Shown: one piece after another, positions 31,449 through 40,027 of the stretch
Layout: the number at the start of each line of letters is the position of its first letter
Position numbering within the stretch: position 1 is the first letter of the stretch
NCBI GenBank assembly: GCA_002361875.1
Contig: DERX01000070.1
Location: forward strand, 1 to 40,027
Direction of reading: 5' to 3'
DNA length: 40,027 bases
From: Ruminococcaceae bacterium UBA3329
GTDB taxonomy: Bacteria > Bacillota > Clostridia > Oscillospirales > Acutalibacteraceae
The notes under the pieces: generated by a model
Told to the model about the DNA's origin: nothing
Seen by the model: the letters and a program-made list of their open reading frames with translations, nothing else
The model's database searches: none
Translations under genes and position numbers: made by a program

Positions 31449-32486
31449 GTGAACTATTCGGAGAATGCCGTTACAGCAAAGGTACATGCGCTTTTTGCCA
31501 AACGGCTTACAGATGAAGATTACAGCAATTTACTGTCGTTTCATTCAGTTGAAGAAATATTCGGTTATCTTCGCAGTGAGACTTATTATTCCGAGTACTT
31601 CGGTTCTTTGCCCTCTGTTACGCTTTCACGCTCCCGTATTGAAAACGCATTGCAAAAATCCCTGCTTGACAGAAAAGCGTCGCTTTGCCGCTTTCAAAAG
31701 CTTATCGGCGATGAAACCTACCGTTATTTCATAAAAAAAGACGAGATAGAAACCATTCTTTACTGTGCAAGGCACCTTGACACCGAGGTTATTACCGATT
31801 TATTTGAGCGTCCCGCTGTTTACATACAAGAGCAATGCATTTCGGGGAATGAACTTCAAAAAGCCACATCCTTTGACGAATTTGCCGCAATGCTTTCGGG
31901 CACGCCTTACGGCAGACCTACAGAAGCACTGTTCTCTTCAGGTAACAGCTTTAAAAGCCTTGCCGCCCTTGAAAGAATGTTATTTAACGGACTTTATTCC
32001 GACACTGAAAATATAATTTGCAAAAAATACAAGGGAAAATCACGTAACGAAATACTTGACTATATTAAATTTATTTCCGATATGAGCGTAATGAGCACCC
32101 TTTACAGAATTGCGGAAAATTACCCTGATGACCGAAGTCACAAAACTAACAGCTTCAGGCCGTCTGTCACTGCGTTTACGCCGAAAGAGTTGTACAGCCT
32201 TGAAACGGCTTTGTCCCCTTCAGATGTATTAAACACTGTCAGGCACTCGGTTTACGGAAAATATTTTACGGAAAATCCCGAAAATATTGACCTTTTTGTG
32301 CGAAAGCTAATCATAAAAAAGAGTATTAAAAATATACGCTATTCGCAAAATCCTGTTCTGTCGCTCTTTTCTTACGAAACGGTTATAAAAAATGAAATCA
32401 AAAACATCATACACATTGTCGAAGGGGTAAATTACGGTCTTACCCCCGAAGAAATATCAGATATAATTGTGAAAGGAGAATGCTGA
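31449..32486 (+). CDS. atpC: V/A-type ATPase subunit C (AC39 family)
   Basis: Helical funnel subunit that links the central rotor (D/F) to the membrane c-ring. The protein is 345 residues, with the repetitive helical pattern of AC39 proteins and the characteristic YLRSETYYSEYF and ALERMLFNGLY segments. It starts at GTG behind AAAGGAG. Its stop TGA overlaps the next ATG as TGATG. Confidence 0.85.
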   Translation: MNYSENAVTAKVHALFAKRLTDEDYSNLLSFHSVEEIFGYLRSETYYSEYFGSLPSVTLSRSRIENALQKSLLDRKASLCRFQKLIGDETYRYFIKKDEIETILYCARHLDTEVITDLFERPAVYIQEQCISGNELQKATSFDEFAAMLSGTPYGRPTEALFSSGNSFKSLAALERMLFNGLYSDTENIICKKYKGKSRNEILDYIKFISDMSVMSTLYRIAENYPDDRSHKTNSFRPSVTAFTPKELYSLETALSPSDVLNTVRHSVYGKYFTENPENIDLFVRKLIIKKSIKNIRYSQNPVLSLFSYETVIKNEIKNIIHIVEGVNYGLTPEEISDIIVKGEC

Positions 32487-34441
32487 TGTCTGTTCAAAAA
32501 ATGCAGCTTGTCACCTTGAGCGGAGATAACGGTCTTCTGTACGATACAGCTAAAAAGCTTTACCGATGCGGATATTTTCAGCCTGAAAGCGCAGGAAAAC
32601 ACATATCTGTGTCACTTGGCTTTCTTCCTTACGCAGACGACAACCCGTATGCGCCGATGCTTGAAAAAATACACGGCAGGGTAAACGGAAGTGAGCACAC
32701 CGTAACCTATAATCCGGAGATTGCCGCAGCACCGCTGACAAGCGAAGAAACTGAACGGCTCAACTGTTTATATGAAAAAGCCGAAAAGCTTTCCGAAAAA
32801 AAGCAGGCTTTAATTTCTCAAAAAAACGCTTGCGAGGAAGGAATTACGAAATTCTCGCATTTCAAAGAGCTTGAGGTAAACCTTGACGACATAACGGCTC
32901 TAAAATACGTAACAGTACGTTTCGGCCATATGCCGAGGGAAAGCGCAGAACGCCTTCCTGAGCTTTTCAACAAATGCCCGTACTTTTACTTCGTGCCGTG
33001 CAGTGCCGACAAAACCGATTTCTGGGGAGTTTATTTCGCTCCGAAGAACCATATTGACGAGGTTGACGGAATATTTGCAATGCTCCTTTTCGAGCCTTTT
33101 GAAATTCCTTCGGCGGCCGGCACTGTGGAGAGTGTAATAGCGGAGCTTCAAAGCAGTCTTGACATTATTGATGAGCAATTAAATGCAATAAAATCAGAAA
33201 CCGACAAGGCTTGGAGCGACTGCACGCAGTTTATAGATACAGTATATTCAAAGCTTTACTATCTTAATAAGCTTGAAGAATTAAAGGCTTATTCCGTTCA
33301 CAACGGGCATTACTTTATGCTTGTAGGCTGGGTTCCGCAAAAGAATTTTGCTTCTCTTGTTAAATTGTTTGACGGAAGTGAAATTTCAGTTGAGGAAGGC
33401 GACACAGACCCCGAAACAGCTCCGCCGCCCGTTAAGACTTCGGAGCACAAAGGTCTTTTAAAATTTCTTGTTGACCCGTACAAATTTTTCATCGATATGT
33501 ACGGCACACCCTCTCACAAGGACATTGATGTAACGGCGTTTGTCGCAGTTACATACACGGTTCTTTTCGGAATAATGTTCGGCGATATGGGTCACGGTCT
33601 TATTCTTTCAATTGCAGGCTTTTTAATGTATAAGCTTAAGAAAATGGAGCTTGGACGAATACTTATTCCCTGCGGAATTTCATCAATGGTGTTTGGCTTT
33701 ATTTTCGGCAGCGTGTTCGGCTTTGAGGATTTGCTCGACCCCGTTTACAAAGCAATGGGGCTTTCGGGAAAGCCTGTTTCGGTTATGGACAGCGTAAATT
33801 CCGTTTTGCTTGTAACACTTGTAATCGGCATTTCGCTGACGACGCTTTCAATGCTTATGAATGTTTACGGCTGTATAAAGAACAAACGGTTCGGCGAAGC
33901 GCTCTTCAGCAATAACGGGCTTACGGGAATTGCGGTTTACCTTTGCGGCGCAAACCTTGCCTCACGCTTTATGGGCGGTTTTGCCCCTATCCCGTCGAGT
34001 GTGGCGGCTGTAATAATCGGCGTGGGAGCAGTACTCCTGCTTATAAAAGAAATTCTTATCGGCGCAATTGATAAGCACAGGGACTTTATGCCGGAGAGCA
34101 TAACGGATTTTATTTTGCAAAACTTCTTTGAGCTTATTGAATATGTTTTGTCGTACTTGAGCAACACGCTTTCGTTCCTTAGAATCGGCGCTTATGTTCT
34201 TGTTCACGCAGGTATGATGCTTGCGGTATTTGCTCTTGCAGGTGAAAACAGAAATCCTGCTATCATTATATTCGGCAATATCTTTGTTATTGCAGTTGAA
34301 GGTCTTTTGACCGCTATTCAGGTTTTACGTCTTGAATTCTACGAAATGTTTTCAAGATTTTACGGCGGTGACGGTAAGCCGTTCATCCCGTTTACAGACA
34401 AACAATTTACTATCGGAGGTAATAAAAATGAAAAACATTAA
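32486..34441 (+). CDS. atpI: V/A-type ATPase subunit I (stator subunit a)
   Basis: Membrane stator subunit of about 651 residues. An N-terminal cytoplasmic coiled-coil arm (about 1-320) precedes a C-terminal membrane domain with about eight hydrophobic segments. Landmarks are FGIMFGDMGHGL at the start of the membrane part, and the conserved Arg-bearing SFLRIGAYVLVHAGM and QVLRLEFYEMFSRFY, which line the ion half-channels. ATG 32486 is chosen by RBS spacing. It overlaps the subunit K gene by 14 bases, and the K gene's GGAGGT RBS lies in its last codons. Confidence 0.93.
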   Translation: MSVQKMQLVTLSGDNGLLYDTAKKLYRCGYFQPESAGKHISVSLGFLPYADDNPYAPMLEKIHGRVNGSEHTVTYNPEIAAAPLTSEETERLNCLYEKAEKLSEKKQALISQKNACEEGITKFSHFKELEVNLDDITALKYVTVRFGHMPRESAERLPELFNKCPYFYFVPCSADKTDFWGVYFAPKNHIDEVDGIFAMLLFEPFEIPSAAGTVESVIAELQSSLDIIDEQLNAIKSETDKAWSDCTQFIDTVYSKLYYLNKLEELKAYSVHNGHYFMLVGWVPQKNFASLVKLFDGSEISVEEGDTDPETAPPPVKTSEHKGLLKFLVDPYKFFIDMYGTPSHKDIDVTAFVAVTYTVLFGIMFGDMGHGLILSIAGFLMYKLKKMELGRILIPCGISSMVFGFIFGSVFGFEDLLDPVYKAMGLSGKPVSVMDSVNSVLLVTLVIGISLTTLSMLMNVYGCIKNKRFGEALFSNNGLTGIAVYLCGANLASRFMGGFAPIPSSVAAVIIGVGAVLLLIKEILIGAIDKHRDFMPESITDFILQNFFELIEYVLSYLSNTLSFLRIGAYVLVHAGMMLAVFALAGENRNPAIIIFGNIFVIAVEGLLTAIQVLRLEFYEMFSRFYGGDGKPFIPFTDKQFTIGGNKNEKH

Positions 34442-34769
34442 AAAAATTATTTGTGTAATTGCAGCTATGGTAATTCTTATGGCGTCTATGTCTTTGTTCG
34501 CTTTCGCTGAGGAAACAACTGCCGCAGCGGCAACTTCGGGCGACAACGCAGGCTTTGCAAAGGGTATGGGTCTTTTGGCAGCCGCAATAGTAACATCTCT
34601 TGCAGGTATCGGCGGCGGTATTGCAATTGCCGCAGGCGCTCCGGCAGCAATTGCCGCAAACGCAGAAAACCCGAAGACCTTCGGTAAATCAATCATCTTC
34701 GTAGCCTTGGGCGAGTCAATTATCCTTTTCGGCTTCGTTGTTTCCATTCTTATTCTTCAGAAGGTATAA
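34428..34769 (+). CDS. atpK: V/A-type ATPase subunit K (c-ring proteolipid)
   Basis: Ring-forming proteolipid of 113 residues. A signal-peptide-like N-terminus (1-28, ending SLFAFAEE) precedes a single glycine/alanine-rich hairpin: helix 1 with SLAGIGGGIAIAAGAP and helix 2 with the ion-carrying Glu96 in VALGESIILFGF. This is a single-hairpin c subunit with a cleavable leader, like the Thermus type and unlike the four-helix Enterococcus NtpK. No Gln is present in helix 1, which does not favour the Na+ motif, but ion specificity cannot be fixed by eye. GGAGGT is eight bases upstream. Confidence 0.93.
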   Translation: MKNIKKIICVIAAMVILMASMSLFAFAEETTAAAATSGDNAGFAKGMGLLAAAIVTSLAGIGGGIAIAAGAPAAIAANAENPKTFGKSIIFVALGESIILFGFVVSILILQKV

Positions 34770-34772
34770 AAA

Positions 34773-35078
34773 ATGAAATTTTATCTCCTCTCAAGCGATG
34801 CCGACACACTTGTGGGGCTTCGTCTTGCCGGTATTCAGGGAAAGCTGTTGCAAAAAAATGAGGACGCACTCCTGCAAATTGAAAAGATAAGCGAAGACAA
34901 AGATGTAGGTATGATTTTAATTACGCCTGCCGTGGCGAAGGCTCTGGGCAGTTCTTTAACCGAGCTTAAAAAGAAAAATCTGCCGCTTATTACGGAGATT
35001 CCCGACAGCAATCCACAGAATAACTCTGCCGATAATGTTACAGACTATATTCGCAACGCAGTCGGCATAAAAATTTAA
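34773..35078 (+). CDS. atpF: V/A-type ATPase subunit F
   Basis: Small rotor subunit of 101 residues, with a Rossmann-like alpha/beta fold: KFYLLSSDADTLVGLRLAGI at the N-terminus and the typical DVGMILITPAVAKAL strand-helix. It regulates and binds subunit D in the central stalk. It starts three bases after the K stop, so it is probably translationally coupled. Confidence 0.88.
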   Translation: MKFYLLSSDADTLVGLRLAGIQGKLLQKNEDALLQIEKISEDKDVGMILITPAVAKALGSSLTELKKKNLPLITEIPDSNPQNNSADNVTDYIRNAVGIKI

Positions 35079-35091
35079 GGTGGTAGAAGAA

Positions 35092-35673
35092 ATGGATAAA
35101 CGCCTTGACATTTTCCTTAAAAGCGTTATTGACTATGCAGATTTACAGTGCAAAAAGCTTGAACGCACAGCCGAAACGCAAATACAAAAGGAAATAACCG
35201 AATACAAAAAACAGGCAACCGAAAAATTACGCAGTAATACAAACCGTGAAATCGGCAAAATTCAAGCCGCCGCAGGTGTTAAGGCTGCCGAATACGAAGC
35301 GGCCAAAAGGCTTAATCTCGTAAATTTGCGAAATGAGCTTACAGACGGCATTTTTTCGGACGCAGAGCTTAAAATAAAAGAATTTACCTCCTCGGCAGAA
35401 TATCCCGATTTCCTTAAAAGGAGTGCACAAAGCTTGCTTCAAGCGATAGGCTCTGAAATTGTATTTTACATTCGCCCGTGCGACACTGTTTATGCCGACG
35501 CTTTAAAAGAAATTGCAGGCAATGCGGAAATTCGTGAGGACAGCACAATCCGTTTGGGCGGAATTATTGCAACGGATAAAAATGAAACCTTGCGTGCCGA
35601 CGACACGCTTGATTCAAGACTGACAGCCGAAAAAAAGGCTTTCTTTGAAAGCACCGATTTAAAGGCATTTTAA
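35092..35673 (+). CDS. atpE: V/A-type ATPase subunit E
   Basis: Peripheral-stalk subunit of 193 residues: a long charged N-terminal helix (about 1-95) followed by a globular domain that contacts A and B and ends in RLGGIIATDKNETLRADDTL, the family's GG(I/V) signature. ATG 35092 is chosen with AAGGTGGT upstream; a GTG four codons earlier lies within the RBS. Subunit A begins 12 bases downstream. Confidence 0.88.
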   Translation: MDKRLDIFLKSVIDYADLQCKKLERTAETQIQKEITEYKKQATEKLRSNTNREIGKIQAAAGVKAAEYEAAKRLNLVNLRNELTDGIFSDAELKIKEFTSSAEYPDFLKRSAQSLLQAIGSEIVFYIRPCDTVYADALKEIAGNAEIREDSTIRLGGIIATDKNETLRADDTLDSRLTAEKKAFFESTDLKAF

Positions 35674-35685
35674 GGGGGCGTTATT

Positions 35686-37440
35686 ATGTCAGAATATAAA
35701 ATTTACGGCATCAACGGCCCTGTTGTAACTGTCAGGGGCAAAACAGAGCTCCAAATGACGGAAACGGTTTATGTCGGTGAAAATAAACTTATCGGCGAGG
35801 TTATCGGCCTTACCGACGAATATACAACAATACAGGTTTATGAGGAAACAGGCGGTCTTACCCCGGGGGAACCTGTTGCTCCAACAAATTCCCCCATGAG
35901 CGTAACTTTGGCACCCGGAATACTCGGAAATATTTTTGACGGAATTGAACGACCGCTCAAAGATGTTCAAAAAATTTCAGGCGCATTTATTGACAAGGGC
36001 ATTAACATTCCTGCAGTAAGCGAAACAAAAAAATGGCAGGTTACAGTTAAGCTTTCAGTGGGCGACTGTGTTCAAGGCGGCGAGGTTTTAGCTACTTGCC
36101 CAGAAACCGACTCCATAACGCATAAATCGCTCGTTCCGCCGAATGTAAGCGGAACTGTTACAAAGGTATTTCCCGACGGCGAATACACCGTAAACGACAC
36201 AATAGCCGAGGTTACGGACAAATTCGGTCAAATTCATGAATTAAAGCTCAAACAGCGCTGGCCTATCAGAATCCCTCGCCCGACTGCCGAGCGCCTTCCA
36301 CTTTCAAAGCCGCTGATAACAGGGCAAAGAGTTATTGACACCGTTTTCCCCATAGCAAAGGGTGGTGCGGCATCAATCCCCGGAGGCTTCGGAACGGGAA
36401 AAACCATGACACAGCATCAGCTTGCAAAATGGTGTGACGCTGACATAATTATATATGTCGGATGCGGCGAGCGCGGCAACGAAATGACTCAAGTATTAAA
36501 TGAGTTTTCCGAGCTTACAGACCCCCGAACGGGAAAATCTCTTCTTTCAAGAACTGTTCTTATTGCCAACACCTCAAATATGCCCGTTGCGGCTCGTGAG
36601 GCTTCGATTTACACAGGTATTACCCTTGCCGAATATTACAGAGATATGGGTTACCACACAGCAATTATGGCGGACTCAACCTCACGCTGGGCGGAGGCTC
36701 TGCGTGAAATTTCGGGCAGACTTGAAGAAATGCCTGCCGACGAGGGCTTCCCCGCATATCTGCCGTCACGTCTTTCGGACTTTTACGAGAGAAGCGGCTA
36801 CTTTAAGAATTTAAACGGTACTGAGGGTTCAGTTACGATTATAGGCGCAGTTTCTCCGCAAGGTTCTGACTTTTCCGAGCCTGTAACGCAGAATACTAAA
36901 CGCTTTACACGCTGTTTCTGGGCACTTGACAAATCCCTTGCCTATGCCCGTCACTACCCTGCGATAAACTGGACTGCGTCTTACAGCGAATATACAAATG
37001 AGCTTTCCGATTGGTATAAAGAAAATGTCAGTCCCGATTTTACCGACTGCCGCAAAAGAATTACCGAAATTCTTTCGGAAGAATCCAACCTTATGGAAAT
37101 AGTAAAGCTTATCGGTGCAGATGTTTTGCCGGATGACCAAAAACTGATAATTGAAATTGCAAGAGTTATCAGAGTCGGCTTTTTACAGCAAAATGCATTT
37201 CACAGCGACGACACCTTTGTCCCTGCATTAAAACAGCTGAAAATGATGCAATCAATTCTTCATCTTTACGACCGCTCAAAAGAAGTAATTGCAAGGCAGA
37301 TTCCCATTTCCAAAATAACCGCAACGGGTCTTTTCGACAGGCTCATAAAAATGAAATACGATATTCCCAATAAAAATCCTGAAATGTTTGACACGCTTTG
37401 CAGTGACATCGACAAGGCAATAAACGAAATTCTTCGGTAA
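35686..37440 (+). CDS. atpA: V/A-type ATPase catalytic subunit A
   Basis: Catalytic nucleotide-binding subunit, 584 residues, normal length. The P-loop is IPGGFGTGKT (231-240, Lys239); most homologues have GPFG-S/A-GKT, so Gly234 and Thr237 are variants. The catalytic Glu lies in VGCGERGNEM, and the 90-residue non-homologous insert typical of A subunits (about 110-190) is present. DSTSRWAEALREISGRLEEMP and SYSEYTNEL are also conserved. Whether the enzyme makes ATP or pumps ions is not decided by sequence. Confidence 0.97.
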   Translation: MSEYKIYGINGPVVTVRGKTELQMTETVYVGENKLIGEVIGLTDEYTTIQVYEETGGLTPGEPVAPTNSPMSVTLAPGILGNIFDGIERPLKDVQKISGAFIDKGINIPAVSETKKWQVTVKLSVGDCVQGGEVLATCPETDSITHKSLVPPNVSGTVTKVFPDGEYTVNDTIAEVTDKFGQIHELKLKQRWPIRIPRPTAERLPLSKPLITGQRVIDTVFPIAKGGAASIPGGFGTGKTMTQHQLAKWCDADIIIYVGCGERGNEMTQVLNEFSELTDPRTGKSLLSRTVLIANTSNMPVAAREASIYTGITLAEYYRDMGYHTAIMADSTSRWAEALREISGRLEEMPADEGFPAYLPSRLSDFYERSGYFKNLNGTEGSVTIIGAVSPQGSDFSEPVTQNTKRFTRCFWALDKSLAYARHYPAINWTASYSEYTNELSDWYKENVSPDFTDCRKRITEILSEESNLMEIVKLIGADVLPDDQKLIIEIARVIRVGFLQQNAFHSDDTFVPALKQLKMMQSILHLYDRSKEVIARQIPISKITATGLFDRLIKMKYDIPNKNPEMFDTLCSDIDKAINEILR

Positions 37441-37452
37441 GGGGTGAAAAGT

Positions 37453-38820
37453 GTGATAATTGAATATACAAAAATCTGCGAAATAAACGGCTCTCTTGTA
37501 ATATTAGACGGCGTGGAGCACCCTGTGTATGAAGAAATTGCACATCTTTTCCTTGATAACGGGGAAATGCGCACGGGAAGAGTAGTTAAAATCGACGGCA
37601 AAAAAGTGACTCTTCAGGTTTTTGAGGGCACAAGAGGAATGTCCGCCTTTAACACAAAGGTTGTTTTCACAGGGGAAAGTATGCATCTTTCCCTTTCGCC
37701 CGAAATTCTCGGCAGAGTTTTTGACGGTCTCGGCAGACCGAAAGACGGACTCGGCGAGGTTTATCCCGAAAAAAAGCAGGATGTCAACGGTGCGCCGATT
37801 AACCCCGTTGCCCGTGAATATCCGAAAAACTACATACGAACGGGCATATCGTCCATCGATGCGCTTGCAACGCTGATAAGAGGACAAAAACTCCCGATTT
37901 TTTCAGGTTCGGGTATGAAGCATAACGAGCTTGCAGTTCAGATTGTGCGTCAGTCCGCAATTGCCGACAGCGACGATTTTGCTGTTGTTTTTGCCGCTAT
38001 GGGCGTTAAAAATGATGTTGCGGCGTATTTCCGTTCACAATTTGCAGCATCAAATGTTATGAACCGGGTTGTAATGTTTTTAAACCTTGCAAACGACCCG
38101 ATAATTGAAAGAATTATGACACCGAAATGTGCTCTTACCGCCGCTGAATATTTGGCATTTGAGCAGGGCAAGCATGTGCTTGTTGTTATGACGGATATGA
38201 CATCCTACGCCGAGGCTCTTCGTGAATACAGCTCCTCAAGAGGTGAAATTCCAAGCCGTAAGGGCTTCCCGGGCTACCTTTATTCAGACCTTGCATCACT
38301 TTACGAGAGAGCGGGTATGATTGAAGGCCAAAAAGGCTCTGTTACGCAAATTCCGATTTTAACAATGCCCAATGACGACATTACCCACCCCATTCCCGAC
38401 CTTACTGGGTACATTACCGAGGGGCAGATTGTGCTTGACCGTGAGCTTTCCTCAAAAGGAATTTATCCGCCTGTAAGCGTTTTGCCGTCCCTTTCCCGTC
38501 TTATGAAGGACGGTATCGGCGAGGGCTTTACAAGAGAAGACCATCCTGCACTTTCAAACCAGCTCCTTGCTTCTTACGCAAAGGTTCAGGACGCCCGTGC
38601 GCTGTCCTCCGTTATCGGTGAAGATGAGCTTTCACCCTCTGACAAGGCGCTTTTAAAATTCGGAAAAGAATTTGAAGAAAAATTCATCTGTCAAGGCTTT
38701 ACGGAATGTAGGAGCATTGAAGAAACCTTGGACCTCGGCTGGAAGCTTCTGTCACAGCTTCCCGACTCCGAGCTTGACAGAACAGATGAAAAAATTCTGA
38801 AAAAATACTGCAAAAAATAA
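37453..38820 (+). CDS. atpB: V/A-type ATPase regulatory subunit B
   Basis: Non-catalytic partner of subunit A, about 455 residues. In place of a P-loop it has FSGSGMKHNELA, as expected for B subunits. MTDMTSYAEALREYSSSRGE and PGYLYSDLASLYERAG are conserved landmarks. The second of two in-frame GTGs (37453) is chosen: AAGGGG is eight bases upstream of it but overlaps the first. It starts 12 bases after subunit A. Confidence 0.96.
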   Translation: MIIEYTKICEINGSLVILDGVEHPVYEEIAHLFLDNGEMRTGRVVKIDGKKVTLQVFEGTRGMSAFNTKVVFTGESMHLSLSPEILGRVFDGLGRPKDGLGEVYPEKKQDVNGAPINPVAREYPKNYIRTGISSIDALATLIRGQKLPIFSGSGMKHNELAVQIVRQSAIADSDDFAVVFAAMGVKNDVAAYFRSQFAASNVMNRVVMFLNLANDPIIERIMTPKCALTAAEYLAFEQGKHVLVVMTDMTSYAEALREYSSSRGEIPSRKGFPGYLYSDLASLYERAGMIEGQKGSVTQIPILTMPNDDITHPIPDLTGYITEGQIVLDRELSSKGIYPPVSVLPSLSRLMKDGIGEGFTREDHPALSNQLLASYAKVQDARALSSVIGEDELSPSDKALLKFGKEFEEKFICQGFTECRSIEETLDLGWKLLSQLPDSELDRTDEKILKKYCKK

Positions 38821-38850
38821 TCCTTAAAAATATTAAAGGGAGGTGTTATA

Positions 38851-39474
38851 ATGGCGCAAATCGCCGCAACAAAAGCTAATCTCGCCGCCGCAAAAAAATC
38901 ATTGGAACTTGCACTCCTCGGCTTTGAGCTTATGGACAGAAAGAAAAATATTCTTGTCCGTGAAATGATGAGCCTTGTTGGCGACGCGGCAAATATCCGC
39001 AAAGAGGCAAATGAATGCTTTGAAAAGGCATATCATTTTCTGCGCCTTGCAAACACAACCCTCGGTTTTTGCGAAAGCTTTGCGCACACCGTGCCTGTTG
39101 ACACCTCGCTTTCAATGGATTTCAAATCCGTAATGGGCGTTGAAATTCCTGTTATAAAATCCGAAAAACAGCCGCTGATGCCTTATTTCGGTCTTATTTC
39201 CTCAAATGACTATCTTGACAAGGCTTATGTCTATTTTAATGAGGCGAAAATGAAAACCGTACACCTTGCAGAAATTGAATGTGATGTTTACCGCCTTGCC
39301 GACGCCGTTAAAACGACTCGCAAACGAGCAAATGCCCTCAATAACATTATGATTCCGAAATTCAATGCGGACATCAAAGCTATAAGCGAAGCGCTTGACG
39401 AAAAAGAACGTGAAGATTTTACAAGATTAAAGGTAATAAAATCGAGAAAAGAAGCCGAAAAGAATGCTGAATAA
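38851..39474 (+). CDS. atpD: V/A-type ATPase subunit D
   Basis: Central rotor-shaft subunit, 207 residues, mostly two long helices. The N-terminal ATKANLAAAKKSLELALLGFELMDRKKNIL pattern (residues 6-35, read in part as TKANL and LLDRKR-like) and the C-terminal TRKRANALNNIMIPKF are the family signatures. AGGGAGGT is six bases upstream of the ATG. It is the last gene of the operon and is followed by a terminator. Confidence 0.93.
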   Translation: MAQIAATKANLAAAKKSLELALLGFELMDRKKNILVREMMSLVGDAANIRKEANECFEKAYHFLRLANTTLGFCESFAHTVPVDTSLSMDFKSVMGVEIPVIKSEKQPLMPYFGLISSNDYLDKAYVYFNEAKMKTVHLAEIECDVYRLADAVKTTRKRANALNNIMIPKFNADIKAISEALDEKEREDFTRLKVIKSRKEAEKNAE

Positions 39475-39485
39475 AAACAAAAAAT

Positions 39486-39512
39486 AAAAGAGCCGATTTT
39501 TGGCTCTTTTTT
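39486..39512. terminator. Bidirectional terminator after the ATPase operon
   Basis: AAAAGAGCC and GGCTCTTTT pair around GATTTTT. T-runs follow on both strands, so it can end the ATPase transcript and the convergent coiled-coil gene. Confidence 0.88.
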
Positions 39513-39516
39513 GTAT

Positions 39517-40027
39517 TTACAGACTTCCTATATCAGATACAATTTGTTTGTATATTGCCTCTAAGACTATTACAATTCTTCTATTATAAGCATCATTTCT
39601 CTTCTCGTAAAGTTCCTTGAAAATCTGTCTTTCGTTTTCTGTTCCGTAGCGCAATTTATTTATAATCATTTTAAATATCGTTTCCGGCTCGGTTAGAATT
39701 TCATAAAATTTCTTTTCGAACTTGTTTTTATCCCATTTTTTCATTTCATCTTTATATCCGGGTTGATATGGTTTTAATTTAACAGTTTTTATACCTAATT
39801 GAATTTTTTCTAATGAACAGTCTTCCACCTTGTAAAAACTTTTCTTTTCATCTTTGAGCTTTGTTTCATTTTTCTTTATTATCTTGTTAATTTCAGCAAC
39901 TTGTTTTTGTCGTTCTTCGTGTATTTTTCTTTCTTCTCTTCTTTTTTCCTCTTCTTTTATTTGTGCTTCAATTTCAATTATTCTTTTATTAAATGCATAT
40001 TTTTTCTTATCTATAAATTCATTAAAG
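39517..40027 (-). CDS. Partial coiled-coil protein cut by the right edge
   Basis: Not recognised. The minus-strand frame is open from the stop at 39517 to the window edge, giving at least 169 residues, so the real start lies outside; an internal GTG near 39828 is not the start. The visible N-terminal part is a strongly charged coiled coil (segments such as QIKEEEKRREERKIHEE), followed by a mixed helical C-terminal domain with IFKMIINKLRYGTENERQIF and RRIVIVLEAIYKQIV. Composition is much more AT-rich and Lys/Glu/Ile-rich than the ATPase genes, which suggests an accessory gene. Such coiled coils occur in phage-related and DUF4041-like proteins, but I do not assign a family. Confidence 0.7.
   Translation of the reverse strand, partial: FNEFIDKKKYAFNKRIIEIEAQIKEEEKRREERKIHEERQKQVAEINKIIKKNETKLKDEKKSFYKVEDCSLEKIQLGIKTVKLKPYQPGYKDEMKKWDKNKFEKKFYEILTEPETIFKMIINKLRYGTENERQIFKELYEKRNDAYNRRIVIVLEAIYKQIVSDIGSL

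Noticed and set aside
34352..34747. Minus-strand 131-residue open frame opposite subunit K
   Set aside because: It mirrors the Ala/Gly-rich codons of the proteolipid; there is no RBS or promoter.

Overview
The window looks like chromosomal DNA of an anaerobic, endospore-forming, AT-rich member of the Clostridia, most likely a gut-type Oscillospiraceae/Ruminococcaceae lineage. Reasons: sporulation genes with clostridial architecture (a SipL-type protein next to SpoIVA, dipicolinate synthase), a group B-type [FeFe] hydrogenase, a dockerin-tagged secreted hydrolase, a V/A-type ATPase operon, and structured intergenic repeats of the kind common in gut Firmicutes. I see no rRNA, tRNA, CRISPR array, prophage or transposase.

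Layout. 59-1480: [FeFe] hydrogenase. 1571-3915 (minus): a cobalamin-riboswitch operon with a strong promoter, a B12 aptamer, a terminator hairpin that also holds the ribosome binding site, a DUF4430 lipoprotein, and a wall-anchored alpha/alpha-barrel protein. Together the two proteins look like the two halves of an animal transcobalamin/intrinsic factor, split into separate surface proteins. This is the most interesting system in the window. 3959-4174: first copy of a five-hairpin repeat. 4261-5937: dockerin-bearing LCAT-like lipase. 6086-7737: an unrecognised secreted protein plus membrane protein pair. 7835-8758: S1-domain RNA-binding protein.

8930-14090 (plus) is a housekeeping operon: DUF951, prfA, an unknown membrane/TPR-like gene, tsaC, coaE and an M18 aminopeptidase. 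14269-16676 holds a GPH-type sugar symporter and an uncharacterised membrane-anchored protein. 16933-18361 (minus) is dpaA-dpaB, which make dipicolinic acid for the spore core. 18489-21928 (plus) is murC, ung, an alpha/beta hydrolase and a small membrane protein. 22108-22281 is a free-standing 57-residue gene with near-ideal promoter, RBS and terminator. 22606-25616 (minus) is sipL-spoIVA, the spore-coat basement layer pair, with a convincing sigma-E promoter. A second five-hairpin repeat copy and dus follow.

27079-30863 (minus) is an alpha-glucosidase, MFS transporter and CmpB-like membrane protein operon for uptake and hydrolysis of glucosides. 31082-39474 (plus) is a nine-gene V/A-type ATPase operon in the order H/G-C-I-K-F-E-A-B-D. 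The right edge cuts a minus-strand coiled-coil gene.

All family assignments come from reading motifs by eye; no database search was possible. Start codons were chosen by Shine-Dalgarno spacing, and in many genes the downstream ATG/GTG is preferred to the longest reading frame.
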